DNA of 64,000 nt from Timema cristinae (GCA_039000515.1 JBCFYV010000100.1:37789956-37853955); one strand, 5' to 3'; shown: positions 11,856 through 22,674, numbered from the stretch's first letter. Program-made: numbers and translations. Notes: generated by a model from the sequence alone, not told the origin.

Positions 11856-12014
11856 GTACCCGTGAGAGCGGCGGCCTCAGCAGGTACCCCGTGATGGTGT
11901 TCGTCCACGGCGAGTCTTACGAGTGGAATTCTGGTAACCCTTACGACGGCAGCGTCCTGGCTAGCTACGGCGGGGTGGTTGTCGTCACCATCAACTACCG
12001 GCTCGGCGTACTAG
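11856..12014 (+). CDS. Nlg: Neuroligin, one internal exon of the extracellular cholinesterase-like domain
   Basis: Neuroligins are postsynaptic adhesion proteins whose extracellular part is a catalytically dead alpha/beta hydrolase that binds neurexin. This exon begins with the last two bases of a split codon and reads [19 protein letters not shown], then [22 protein letters not shown], and [14 protein letters not shown], with no stop. The block corresponds to the early beta strands and the region around the former oxyanion hole; RESGG-x-x-x-YPVMV lines up with RDSGG-x-KPVMV of vertebrate neuroligins, and NYRLGVLG is a family hallmark. A pyrimidine-rich tract and CAGCAG form the acceptor; CTAG|GTGAGG is the donor. 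Both flanking introns are phase 1, so the 159-bp exon is symmetric and could be skipped in frame. Use of the first AG would add 3 bases (start 11853). Carboxylesterases are an alternative family, but they carry HGGG/HGGA here rather than HGES. No other neuroligin exon was recognised in the window, so the neighbouring introns must be very large. Confidence 0.93.
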
Positions 12015-12020
12015 GTGAGG
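12015..12020 (+). promoter_or_regulatory. Splice donor of the neuroligin exon
   Basis: GTGAGG directly follows the codon split after the conserved LGVL. It fits the donor consensus, and the coding similarity stops here. Downstream sequence turns AT-rich at once. Confidence 0.85.
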
Positions 12021-12921
12021 AAAGCAGACACATGATTAATAAAAAGATAACACGGATATAAAGTTGGGACGGAAGGGAAAATGACGTGAAGTCCATTTTT
12101 GGTCAGTTTTTATGACAAAATATGTATACTGGATGAGGTATTTCAGTTGATATACCATAATCTCTCAAAAATGAGGCATTTTAGGAAAAGTTGTTTCGAA
12201 CAAAAGTTTTTTTTTTTTTGTTTGAGGGCAAAAGAGAACATCATTATTTTTGGTTTGGTGGATGTATTCAAGGTTATTTCAAAGTAAACTTTATTTTTTT
12301 AATGAAAACCTATAAATTTTAAAACGATATTTTATTCTTCAAACAAAACATTTTTATTTGTATTTTACATAAATTTTCAAATATTTTAGTTTGTATTACA
12401 TATGACAAATTTTATTAAAAATTTCTATTATATTGAAACTGTATCGATGTTAATAGTCATTATTTTGAGTATTTATTAAAGTAATTTTGTAAATAATATT
12501 GCATTTAACGTAATAAAGATTAACATGATGTAAGTTCTTAAAAAATTGTTATTAAAGAACAGTCCACATATTAAAATATCATAAAAATATGTTAAATATA
12601 AAGTTATTTAGGATTTTTTTTTGTGTGTAGAGTAAAATGCCGCTAAAAATCATAGGTTATCATTTAAAGAACAAATTTGACCTTGAAATAAATAACATTA
12701 AAATAGCCACCAAATCAATAATTAGTGCTGTTCTCGCTCCCCCTTAAAAATAAAAATAGTTTTTTATTACCATAAAGTCAAACTAGATAAACATTAAATT
12801 AATACCACGTTCTGACCAATACGTGTTTTATTTTAATATCTATTTGCTTATAATAATAATCGTTTTAATAAGATTATTCTTAATGCGATAATTACGCCAG
12901 TTCCTTATACTGTAGTGTTTA

Positions 12922-12958
<37 letters not shown>

Positions 12959-13290
12959 TATCATCGACAATATGTTATATGGTAAAAATATTAATAATAA
13001 ATATACATATATATATATATATTTGATAAGTTATATTCATGATACAGGGATATTATTACCTGTTATATCCCATACCTTTGTTGAAAGGTGAATTATGGCT
13101 CATTTTACACTGTTTGAGGTATTACAATCGATATGTATGTGAACGACTGGCAAAAATAAAGTATTTATAATCTAAATAAAGGTATAAACATTTTATAATC
13201 TACTAAATCACAGAACGTAACATAAAGATGCAGCACGTAACGTGTTTGTAAACAAATTTAATCCAGTAGGAAGCCGGCATTTATGTCGCT
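12021..13290. other. Presumed intron, AT-rich, with TA microsatellites
   Basis: Sequence downstream of the donor is strongly AT-rich with (TA)n runs at about 12926-12957 and 13003-13021. No exon-like segment or mobile element could be assigned with confidence. Confidence 0.45.
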
Positions 13291-13294
13291 AAAC

Positions 13295-13375
13295 AGCCGT
13301 ATCAGTGAGGCAGCCGTAGTATACTCTGTGTGTAGACACAATTTAAAACAGTCGTATCAGTGAGGCAGCTCTAGT
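13295..13375. repeat. Partial tandem repeat, 55-bp unit, left cluster
   Basis: One full and one partial unit carry AGCCGTATCAGTGAGGCAGC, GTAGTATACTCTG, TGTAGACACAATTTAAAACA. The same unit recurs as two to three copies at 15122-15262. Confidence 0.7.
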
Positions 13376-15121
13376 GTTACAACCCCACTCTGTGTCCTTT
13401 TATTTACGACCTTAAATAAGATAAAAGGTAGTGGGAGTAAGCTATGTGGCAAGGGAAATTATTAGCAATATTTAAAAGCAACAATATGAACTGTGTATTC
13501 AAAACAATAACAATAGAGCAGAAAACTTTACAAGGTCTCATTAATCAAACCGAGATATGTTGAAAACCAAACAAATTAATAATAACTTCATATCTTTAGA
13601 ATGCGCAGATGATTTAAGAGAGAGTTATAAACTTGTAATATATCCTATATTCAAATGGGTCAGTCTTGAAGAGACAGAACAACATTACGGGTTTAATTTA
13701 GTACAATAAATCAAAATATAATATCCATCATGATAATACATAAAGACTAAATAAGGGCCTAATGGGCACCTTCAAAATATTAACAAAGTGTATTTTTCAT
13801 ATTAAGTAATAAAGACTTCAAAAACGTTAACTTTACATGTTAACTTTCTATAAGAGACTTTAACTTACGTGAGAGTTTGGCTAACAGATTTTAGTCAAAC
13901 TCCCCCGGGACTATCTGATCCTGACACAATATTAGGAAATGAAAACAATAACCCTATTAGTAATTGATAATGAAAATATCATAAGAAGCAAACCATAAAA
14001 AAGATTAGAAAATATACTAAAATTAATTAATTTCATAATTAATCAAAATGAACAGAATATTACGTTACATTAAACTATATTTCAAAATGCAAACAAAAAT
14101 AAGAAACGCTACCTTGAAGTTTACAAAATAATTACTATTATCCACAATATCAAAACAATTTACATTTAATTCGTTCAATTCCAAGTCAATTAACATCTAT
14201 GGCTATATAAAGATTTAATACTTGAAAAGACTCTAGCACCAAAGTGGCAACAGACAATTTATAGAAACTGATTTCAAATTTAAAGATCAGGTAAAAATCA
14301 ATATATTTAAATAAAAGAAAATTTACAATATTTAACATGGCTGACTTTAAGAGTTAAAATTAAATTAGTCCAATAAGTAAATCGCCATAACTACGATTCC
14401 GATGAAGATATATTATATAAATGTTTTATCGTGACATTGTCTAGGTCCAGGACAATGTTCCTCGGTCAATCGATGTAATCAAATAGTCATTTTAGCATAC
14501 ACACACATCACAATATATAGTGGGTTTCGTCGCAATAGAATCAAGGTGGGAGAACTGAACACACGCTCAATGACGTCAATGCGGCTTAGGAAGATCACGT
14601 AGGTCCTTTATGTTGACAAGGCTCCATCAGACTTCCTTACCATATCTTCAATCACCTGATGTTTTGAAAGTAGTTCATCTTTCTACCATCAGAGGGCAGG
14701 TGAATAGATGAATAGTCATTCTCTAGTCATGTCCAATATTGGCCGGACCATTACATGTTAGTAGACCAGGATGGAGTGGACTACATCTTATTGGAACATC
14801 GTAGCTCGCTCGGCCCACTCGTCAATTTAGGATGATAGGTGTAGGCCATTCTTGGTGGTTGCTAGTTTCAGAAGATTCAATCGGTAAGTACACGAACAGT
14901 TTTATTATGTTGAAATTGATTATGTAGAGAGAATATATTATGGTTCAGAATTGTTTTATTATGTCGTACCAACCTGCATGAACTACAATAGAGAATAGTA
15001 CTACTGTAGGGATTATATTAGTGTCGGTATAATTGCAGCGGGTAGTATGAATTAGAGAGTTAAGCGTAAATATCAGCATGGGGTGGGTCCTATTGTAACA
15101 TAATGCAATGTAATGTTACAG
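13376..15121. other. Unclassified 1.75-kb block between two repeat clusters
   Basis: The block is AT-rich on the left and more complex at 14450-14880. In the latter, the minus strand gives a short integrase-like YHP-x-x-TSG match, too weak for a call. Flanking by the same 55-bp repeats in direct orientation suggests a single inserted unit, but no long terminal repeat could be delimited. Confidence 0.35.
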
Positions 15122-15262
15122 TAGTACACTCTGGTGTAGACACAATTTAAAACAGTCGTATCGCGAGGCAGCTGTAGTACACTCTGGTGTAGACACAATT
15201 TAAAACAGTCGTATCAGCGAGGCAGCTCTAGTATACTCTGGGTGTAGACAAATTTTAAAACC
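15122..15262. repeat. Tandem repeat, 55-bp unit, right cluster
   Basis: Successive units of TACACTCTGGTGTAGACACA-ATTTAAAACAGTCGTATC-GCGAGGCAGCTGTAG repeat two and a half times. The last unit decays into AAATTTTAAAACC. Confidence 0.8.
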
Positions 15263-15574
15263 TTCATATTAACGAAGCGTTGGAAAGCGAATAGTCGCAA
15301 AGCGGGGTATGGTTGTAATTTATTTGAATTGCAACGTTTTTCTTTTCTTTTATAAGGTAGTTTTCTTAAAGGCAATTATATACAATATATGTGTTGTCAA
15401 CCTTCTTTATTTTATTACAGACAACTATTTTAAGAAATAATTAGAATTGACCTTTGGCACTAAAACGGATTTCATTATAAATATAGAAATTAACCTTGGA
15501 AACGGTTAGTCTTCACTGGCTACTTATTTCAATTCAATTAATTTTATTTAAAAACATATAAATACTGCAATCAA

Positions 15575-15640
15575 ACTGGGAACCTTCGGGTTAGCGCACC
15601 GATAATCTACCACTGAGATTGCTATCAAGATATATTTTTA
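15575..15640 (-). repeat. tRNA-like fragment, probable SINE head
   Basis: On the minus strand the sequence reads as a tRNA-like piece with an A-box-like CTCAGTGGTAGATTATCGG, a short middle and a weak B-box-like AAGGTTCCCAGTTTG. There is no acceptor-stem pairing good enough for a functional tRNA. Confidence 0.35.
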
Positions 15641-16164
15641 CCCCTTATAATTAAATTTGTTTCTTTCGCTATAGACGTTTGGACACGAGAGTATAGGACA
15701 TGGTCTTGTTCATTTTATGAAATTATGTTATTTGTTACGTCTTAACTTTGATTTTAATATGTTCCATGTTGATTTTATGCTTAAGTTTCATGATTAATAA
15801 CCTATTCAACTATTTTAACCTTTCTATCAATCATATTTTTCTGTCATTGGTTAAATATATCAAATATTACAGAACGTGTCTTGCTTGTCAACATATTTTC
15901 AAATTATTTATTTATTTTAATTATTTGAATTCCGGTCTGGTTTATTGAGAAATTTTTTCCTCCTCAATTGTTTCTAAATCTACTTTAATTCAATTTGAAT
16001 ACAATTCCTCTAAATTCCACCTTTTCGCCCTTATCTAATCGGTGTTAATATGCTGATAACCCGAACGGATATTAAGACGTTGATCACAACTTTTTTTGAC
16101 CGTATTTTAAACATTTTTTAAGGGTAGAAATTGGAATGCTCTTACACTTTAATAAATGTTTATC

Positions 16165-16407
16165 ACCCACTTCGGTGGCCGCGTGGTCTAACGCGCTACT
16201 CTCGTGTTAGACTAGACTGTCGAAGACGGGGAGACCGGGGTTTAATCCTGATCGGGTGTACTGGAAGTGTTTTTCCAAAATTGATTCCCCACTCTTCTTC
16301 TACGCAAATGCAGGTGCTCTTTCTTTCAATCAAACACTCCTAATCCATAAACCATTAGTGTAATTAGTACATAGGTGTACAACCCAAGCGGGTAGTAAGA
16401 CGTGGCG
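16165..16407 (+). mobile_element. SINE family A copy with a TA-repeat tail
   Basis: The tRNA-derived head has an A box in CGGTGGCCGCGTGGTCTAAC and a B-box-like GGGGTTTAATCCTG. The body contains ACGCAAATGCAGG and the tail reads GCGGGTAGTAAGACGTGGCG, followed directly by (TA)n at 16407-16439. It is one of the better-preserved A copies and shares a distinctive body (CTTTCAAT...ACACTCCTAATCC) with the inverted partial copy at 16914. Confidence 0.85.
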
Positions 16408-16439
<32 letters not shown>

Positions 16440-16485
16440 GACTTCCTTATGTAAAAATATATATATAAATATTGGCTTCCTTTTG

Positions 16486-16516
<31 letters not shown>
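16407..16516. repeat. TA and CA microsatellites
   Basis: (TA)n at 16407-16439, a second AT-rich run near 16458-16470, and (TA)n(CA)n at 16487-16516. The first is continuous with the SINE tail. Confidence 0.85.
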
Positions 16517-16562
16517 AAGGAATTCAATATTTTTTACACAAATCTTAAAGGGTTTTACAGTC

Positions 16563-16565
<3 letters not shown>

Positions 16566-16612
<47 letters not shown>
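16566..16612. repeat. (TTA)n microsatellite, tail of the adjacent SINE B
   Basis: About 15 TTA triplets run directly into the reversed SINE B tail. Read on the SINE strand this is the (TAA)n tail typical of the family. Confidence 0.9.
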
Positions 16613-16888
16613 GCACCGCGTCTTGCTACCCATTCGGGTTATACGCACTTACGCTAATGTGTAATGGTAGGGTGATTGTGAGATGAAATGAAGGACCTAC
16701 AGTTTAACGTGGAATCCGAACCATGGTGGCGGCCTGGCATTCCCCACATTCACAAGATGTCTTGTCAGAGGTTAAGGAAGGGTTTGGAAATCAGATAAAC
16801 CTGTGCCGGGACCGAGCATTGAACCCCGGCCGCCAAAACAGAAGTCTGACACCTTACCCCTAGACCACGAGGTCACCTACAGTTATAT
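16610..16888 (-). mobile_element. SINE family B copy
   Basis: On the minus strand it has the head GACCTCGTGGTCTAGGGGTAA, B box, body (CACAAGATGTCTTG region, GTGGTTCGGATTCCACG) and the tail AACCCGAATGGGTAGCAAGA-CGCGGTGCTAA. It is full-length and only moderately diverged. It sits between a forward and an inverted family A copy. Confidence 0.88.
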
Positions 16889-16913
16889 AAAACTGCCCAT
16901 AAACATTTTAGCG

Positions 16914-17045
16914 CCACGTCTTACTACCCGCTCGGTTTGTACGCTTATGTACTAATTACACTAATGGTTTATGGATTAGGAGTGTTTTATTGAAAGAAGG
17001 TGCTACCGCATTTGCGTAAAAACCTCTTCCAGTGCACCGACCGGG
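16914..17045 (-). mobile_element. Truncated SINE family A copy
   Basis: Only the 3' half is present, from the linker (CACTGGAAGAGG on the minus strand) to the tail GCGGGTAGTAAGACGTGGCG. It shares the unusual body with the copy at 16165-16407, in the opposite orientation. Confidence 0.75.
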
Positions 17046-17757
17046 TATATATAAGGGAGTTGAGAGAAAGATAAAATATTTCTAGTTATATATATAACTA
17101 TAAAAAAGAGACAAGTGTATGCAAGTTCATTTAAAAGCAATCCCTGTGACAGAGAGACCATCAATCACTTTAGAATTACATCGTTTTTTCAGTTTTTCCG
17201 TTTTTTTCCCAATCATATTTCAAATAGTGTCAGCTGGTATTTTCGAATTCTTGTTAGATTCGTTGTCCTCAAGCTGACGCAGATTGTCAGCATATATCAG
17301 TCAGATGGATATAAAAAAGTAGGTGGTTTATATACAGTCCAATTTACAAGGGAAGAATATACTTTAAGAAATAAAAGATTTTTTGGAGCCAAAATCGATA
17401 GTGTTTTAGTATTTAATGGAGGTCATTTTTAATGTTTTTGATAATACCTGTCAATAATCAAGTCTTAAGATCAGATTTCTTGACGTATGAATACCTGAAA
17501 GTATGTCTAATGATTTATCTAGGTGTTATACAAAGCCCTTACTATGAAAATTTGGCTGTGCAAAAAATGATTATACAATGTTAGTACAAAGGGGAAATTT
17601 TTCATTTCATACAAGTGTCCTTATATCTGAATATTAAATTATATTGTCTAATTTGTTTCTAAAGGGAAATATAAATATCATTCAAGCTATTAATAAATTT
17701 TAAGAATTGTGCTAGTTATTAATATATTTAATGCATTTTTTTACTTGGGGAGGGGGG
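17046..17757. other. Non-coding stretch, one 105-codon frame of no known family
   Basis: A + strand frame at 17115-17432 is open for 105 codons, beginning MYASSFKSNPCDRE, but it has no recognisable domain and is Phe-rich as expected for AT/T-rich DNA. I treat it as chance. Confidence 0.3.
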
Positions 17758-18052
17758 GTTGACCTGGTGGTCTAGGGGTAAGGTGTTGGACCTCTATGCT
17801 GGGGTCAGGGGCTCAATCCTCGGTCCCAGCACAGATTTAATTTGATTACCAAACCCTTCCTTTACCTCTGACAAGACATCTTGTGAATGTGGGGAATGCC
17901 AGGCCTCCACCGAGGTTCGGATTCCACGTTAAACTGTAGGTCCTCCATTTCATCTCACAATCACCCTACCATTACCCATTAGCGTAAGTGCGTATAAACC
18001 GAATTGGTAGTAAGACGCGGTGCTAATAATAATAATAATAAATAATAATAAT
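17758..18052 (+). mobile_element. SINE family B copy, full length
   Basis: The head GACCTGGTGGTCTAGGGGTA carries the A box, GGGGCTCAATCCTCGG the B box. The body includes CTTCCTTTACCTCTGACAAG and ACGTTAAACTGTAGG, and it ends AGTAAGACGCGGTGCTAATA with an (ATA)n tail. A run of Gs lies immediately before the head. Confidence 0.9.
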
Positions 18053-18568
18053 AGTTTACTTGTGGGTATTTAATATGCCCTGTTTAAAATAAGTTATTAG
18101 ATAGTCTGGAAAATTACAAATTAAACTAACAATTTAACATTACCCTGGTTGTTAAAACTTCAATATGAAAGAAAATGGCTAATCTCATGAGATGCATTTT
18201 ACGATTGTGCCAAAAATTGAACCCTACTCATTTATTACAATAGATAGATGCGCTGCCAACTGATCTGAGGTATTGGTCTAACAGTTTTAAAAAAAAGGCG
18301 TGAACAATTCAGAAAACAATAAGTAATTAATAAAGTCAAATTCTCTGTTTGGATGTAATCACAGACTAAAGCTATTTTAAAATCTAAAGGCCTGTATTAT
18401 AAAATTATTCTACATTGTTTAATCTTTACTTTTAACAGTTTTTTATGGGGTAAAATAATATATTGACTACCCTCACTGGTGGACATGACGATAGAGGTTT
18501 CTCTCTCGTCTTGTCTGGTTTGACGTTGAATTAGAGGCCGGGGTTCAAAGATAGGCCTGGTTTACAGG
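18053..18568. other. Non-coding stretch
   Basis: No gene and no recognisable element. Sequence becomes less AT-rich just before the foldback element. Confidence 0.35.
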
Positions 18569-19095
18569 AGGGGACTGAATTGTATCCACTCGGAATGGTA
18601 GCCATTCCGATAGTATTGTAATAAACTGCTTTTGCGAAAATCCTGAATTGTAGCAAACGAAATTATATCCACGAAAACTGGAATTGTATCCACTCTGAAT
18701 GGTATCCATTCAGATAGTTTTGTAATAAACTGCTTTGGTGAAAATTCCGAATTGTATCCACTGGAATTATATCAACAAAAACTGGAATTGTACCCACTTG
18801 GAATGGTTTTCATTCAGACAGTTTTGACATATACACCTTTAAGAAAAATCCTGAATCTATCCACAAATGACCGACTTGGGTTTTAACAGAAGGAACGTTT
18901 AACGTAAAAACTTTGTCACAATTCTGGTAGAGGGCAGCAGGATGGAATCTTTTTAACTTACTACTTGTATACTAGAGTGCAGACAAATCCAATCAAATTA
19001 TTTAAATAAGTTTAAGTAATTATTTGAAATTCGTAGACTCTATAAGGCTGCCAACATTACATAGTATATTAAATAGCATAGCGTTCTAAATTATT

Positions 19096-19208
19096 TCTGA
19101 AATCCAATTAATAGGATATTCGTGTGCTATATCAGCCAGTTCTGATCGATTATACAATTTAGACCAGGAGAATAGAAGTTAAACGTATGGAATTAAGAGC
19201 ACCTTTTA
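19096..19208. repeat. Insertion present only in the left foldback arm
   Basis: About 110 bp have no counterpart in the right arm, where the flanking AAATTATTT and AAAATATAAAC are directly joined. Part of it (ATTCGTGTGCTATATCAGCC) resembles the SINE C/D 3' region, which suggests a truncated SINE. Confidence 0.6.
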
Positions 19209-19679
19209 AAAAATATAAACAAATTGTTTGCAATCAACATTGATACCATTTTACTCTATTTTACTGCTATTTATAAATAATACCTATCTTTGTATTAATA
19301 TTATCACTGTTCACCTTAGTTTTTATTTTTCTCTTTGAAGATGCTTCAAAAATTATATTGTAATCAATTCGATACAGATGAATTTAAACCAAGTTTGTCA
19401 TTAGTACTCTAATTCTATTTTCAAGTGGTCTGTAAAAGTATTTTCTTAAACATGAAATATTCATTCTTTAAAGGATTTCAGTCTATACTAGAAAATTAAT
19501 TTGAAATCTTATTTAACTTGTAAGATTTTCTTCCAGATCAATATATTTTAGAGCATGTATCGACTTCTATAATTTTAAAGAGACAAATCAATGATTTTAT
19601 TTGACAACAGACTTTAGCCACTATCATTAACTAAACACCTAGCATAAATCCAACACTACCACAGTTGATAGTGCGTGTG

Positions 19680-19860
19680 CCAACCAGGCTAGGCGTCCTG
19701 AGTTCCATTCCCGATATGGTCATAGATGTATTATTGATAAAATGTCGAATGGGGATTGAATATTGTTCTAAATCGTGCGCTGATAATAGTATGACTGAAA
19801 AATGAACTTATTGGGAAAAAAGATTTTGTATTAAAATAACACGTTAAACATGCCAACCAA
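19680..19860 (+). mobile_element. Probable decayed SINE in the foldback spacer
   Basis: GAGTTCCATTCCCGATATGG is B-box-like. It is followed at the expected distance by AATCGTGCGCTGATAATAGT, similar to the SINE C 3' region (TTCGTGTGCTGATATAATC), and by ACACGTTAAACATG near 19841, like the C/D tail. The middle is too diverged for a firm call. Confidence 0.4.
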
Positions 19861-20952
19861 TATTGTGTATTATATCTTAAGATAAAAAAAGGGAGCAACT
19901 AGAAGAAGAACACGGCCCAACTATTTTTACTTCAGTATTTCTGGAATAATCGAGTACAGCCGATTACGATACACAAAATGTGTAGTCGAATACTTTTACT
20001 GGATTATTTCCATCAATACGTAATGCAAAACAGTGCTATCAATTCACATTAATAAAATTATTGCCAGAATTCATAAACAGTGTCTCGTTTCTCACTAGAT
20101 TTGAATAAATTAAAGATAGATTTTCAATAATCATTTTTTAACATAGTGGCTAAAAGTCTGTTGTCAAATAAAATAATTGATTTATCTCTTTAAAATTATA
20201 TAGTCGATACATGCCCTAAAATATATTGACCTGAACAAAATCTTACAAGTTAAATAAGGTTGCAAATTATATTTTCTAGTATGTACTGCAATCTTTAAAG
20301 AGAATGAATACTTGTTGTTTAACAAATATTTTGACAGCCCACTTGAAAAGAAAATTAGAGCATAACGACAAATTTAGTTTGAATTCACCTATATCGACTT
20401 TATTACAAAAGAATTTTTGAAGCATCTTCAAGAAAAAAAGAAAACTATGGTCAACAAAATACTCAATACCTATAAATAAGCAGTAAAATAGTGTAAAATG
20501 TTAATAATGTTGACTGCAAAAATTTGTTTATATTTTCTAAAATAATTTACAACGTTATGCTTTTTAATATTTTATGTAATGTTGGCAGCCTTATATGTGT
20601 CTACGAATTTCAAATAATTACTTAAACTTATTTAAATAATTTGATTGGATTTGTCTGCACTCTAGTATACAAGTAGTAAGTTAAAAAGATTCCATCCTGC
20701 TGCCCTCTACCAGAATGGTGACAAAGTTTTACGTTAAACGTTCCTTCTGTTAAAACCTCAAGTCGGCCATTTGTGGATATGATTCAGGTTTTTTCTTAAA
20801 GGTGTATATGATCAAAACTGTCTGAATGGAATACCATTCAAGTGGATACAATTCCAGTTTTTGTGGATACAATTAAGAATTTTCACAAAAGCAGTTTATT
20901 ACAAAACTATCGGAATGGATACCATTCCGAGTGGATACAATTCAGCTCCCCC

Positions 20953-21812
20953 GTTTTGAGAGGTTGTGTTTTCTAAATTGTTTCCTCTCTCCCATCACCT
21001 ACTCTAAGTTCTACCTGGCACATCCCTACACCATCACTGTAAACATGAAAATAGCCCGACAAGTACAGCTAGTGCAGGGAAACCCGGAAGTTAATGGGCC
21101 GTAAGACAGATCTGGACAAATTACGGTCTGTGGGCCTTATACAATTCATCACATATTTGTATGCTACTCACAAGCTATAACTATAAAAAATGTCCTAAAA
21201 ATACCAGAATATAAATTATCTAATGAAAGAATATACAATTTCTATCAAACACACCTATGAAAATTTATAAGCGTTTTTAATAAACTCATCTACTAAATTT
21301 ACAACTGATATTAAAGAAATGATTAAATTTATTAATAAATTGTATTCATATGATTAAGTTTTGTTTGATTGGAGAGTCACTCACTTTTAACATACCATCT
21401 TCTTTTTGTGTTGTATTTTTAATATAAATTTATAATAAATTGCATCTAACCAAAAATTGTATTTTACTTGGCGCCCAATTCTTATATTTAAATTCTCAAT
21501 GTGGCACTTACGCCCAAAAATTTGCCCAGACTTGCCATAATACCTGGTAAGACACATAGGTCTACTGATGTTTTATTTAAAAAAAATCTCTGTGTGTTCC
21601 AGTTATAGGTTTACAGTGTAATTTTCATATGAAAGGCCTTTAAGGTAATACAAACACATTATTTTGTGGCCAACATTGTTATATATTATTAGTGTTATTT
21701 CATTACTACTGATATTATATTTCTAAATTGACAGCTGTAGATTACATGAATTGACGTATGAATATGTTAAAGTAGATCTAATATCTTTTCTAGAAGCGTT
21801 TGGGTGGGAGGG
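20953..21812. other. Non-coding stretch, nothing recognised
   Basis: No gene, no tRNA-like box and no obvious inverted repeat were found. Confidence 0.35.
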
Positions 21813-22029
21813 GGGGGCAAATTTTCCAATATGTCACTCTCGCAATAGATTGGACAACTGATGATGGAAAGATCGGGGTTTGAATCCCTATCAAGGGTAC
21901 TGAAGTACTAGATGGCTTTTTAATCTCCTTACACGCAAATTCAAGTACACTTAATATAAACACAACCTTAATCATCCTTAGAACATCAGTTTTATTAGTG
22001 CCTGGATGGGTAGTAAGATGCGATGCAAA
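21813..22029 (+). mobile_element. SINE family A copy, diverged
   Basis: The first part of the head is missing or eroded. ACTCTCGCAATAGATTGGAC, GGGGTTTGAATCCC (B box), the TACACGCAAATTCAAGTACA body and GGGTAGTAAGATGCGATGC tail are in family A order. It follows a poly(G) run. Confidence 0.75.
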
Positions 22030-22479
22030 AAATAATAAGACGCAGTGTGGAAAAAAAAATGTCAACCTGATATATGAAATCCTTTTTATGGTAATGGGAC
22101 TTTAAATCATTTTAGCACTGAAGAGATTAGGTATCATGCTGATAAAAATCCCTTTTTCCCCTCCCCCTTTTCCTCATGCTTCATAAGAAAAGCCCAACCC
22201 ACCTGATCTCTTAAATCGGTTTGACATCAGACGCACGCACGCACGCAAAAAATATTTGTTCGAACCAAGGAGACATCCTTGGAGGCACAAAATTGTTTTT
22301 TTTAAACCAAGCCACAGCTGTTCCAATTCTGTCCCTGTTCGCAGCTTCTTATATAGTCGGGATGAGGAGACAGATGGTGGGTAAGGATTACGTCAAATGT
22401 AAAAAGATTCAAACTTAAGAAAACAGTTTTTTTATTACTAATTTGTGATTTTTACAAAATTAAAAATTATGTATTTTGT

Positions 22480-22610
22480 TTTTTACTTTCTCTTTACGCA
22501 ACGGAGAGAGGAAATATTTTGTACCTAAAATAAAAGTATGTATTTTGATTTTACTTCCTATTTACACAGCGGAGAGAGGAAGTATTTTGTACCTAAAATA
22601 AAAATATAAT
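22480..22610. repeat. Two tandem copies of a 65-bp unit
   Basis: CGGAGAGAGGAAATATTTTG and then CGGAGAGAGGAAGTATTTTG sit in two nearly identical units, each containing CTTTACGCAA or ATTTACACAG before, and TACCTAAAATAAAA after. Identity between units is high, so the duplication is probably recent. Confidence 0.75.
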
Positions 22611-22674
22611 TCAAGATATTTTCAAGGAGGGAGGGGGAGGGGCAGAGAATTCAACATGCACTTTCTGAACAAAC

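Larger units (their letters stand above)
18569..20952. mobile_element. Foldback-type DNA transposon, 2.4 kb, very long inverted arms
   Basis: Left arm 18569-19630 and right arm 20138-20952 are reverse complements over most of their length, for example TCCAATCAAATTATTTAAAT (18989) against ATTTAAATAATTTGATTGGA (20630). Each arm's outer part consists of direct subrepeats built on GAATTGTATCCACT...GAATGGTATCCATTC...TTTTGTAATAAACTGC: three in the left arm, two in the right. Long inverted arms with internal direct repeats are the defining trait of Foldback elements. The outer ends start GGGGA-CTGAATTG and GGGGAGCTGAATTG. A 0.5-kb spacer (19631-20137) carries no transposase. No clear target duplication. 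Confidence 0.85.

Noticed and set aside
12040..12150. Fragment of the TTAA hairpin family (CAGTTTTTATGACAAAA)
   Set aside because: Only one short motif matches; the rest of the arm is absent.
14450..14880. Gypsy-type integrase fragment (YHP-x-x-TSG on the minus strand)
   Set aside because: The match is only a few residues, and neighbouring integrase motifs are absent.
17115..17432. 105-codon frame as a gene
   Set aside because: No recognisable domain and T-rich codon content; likely chance in AT-rich DNA.
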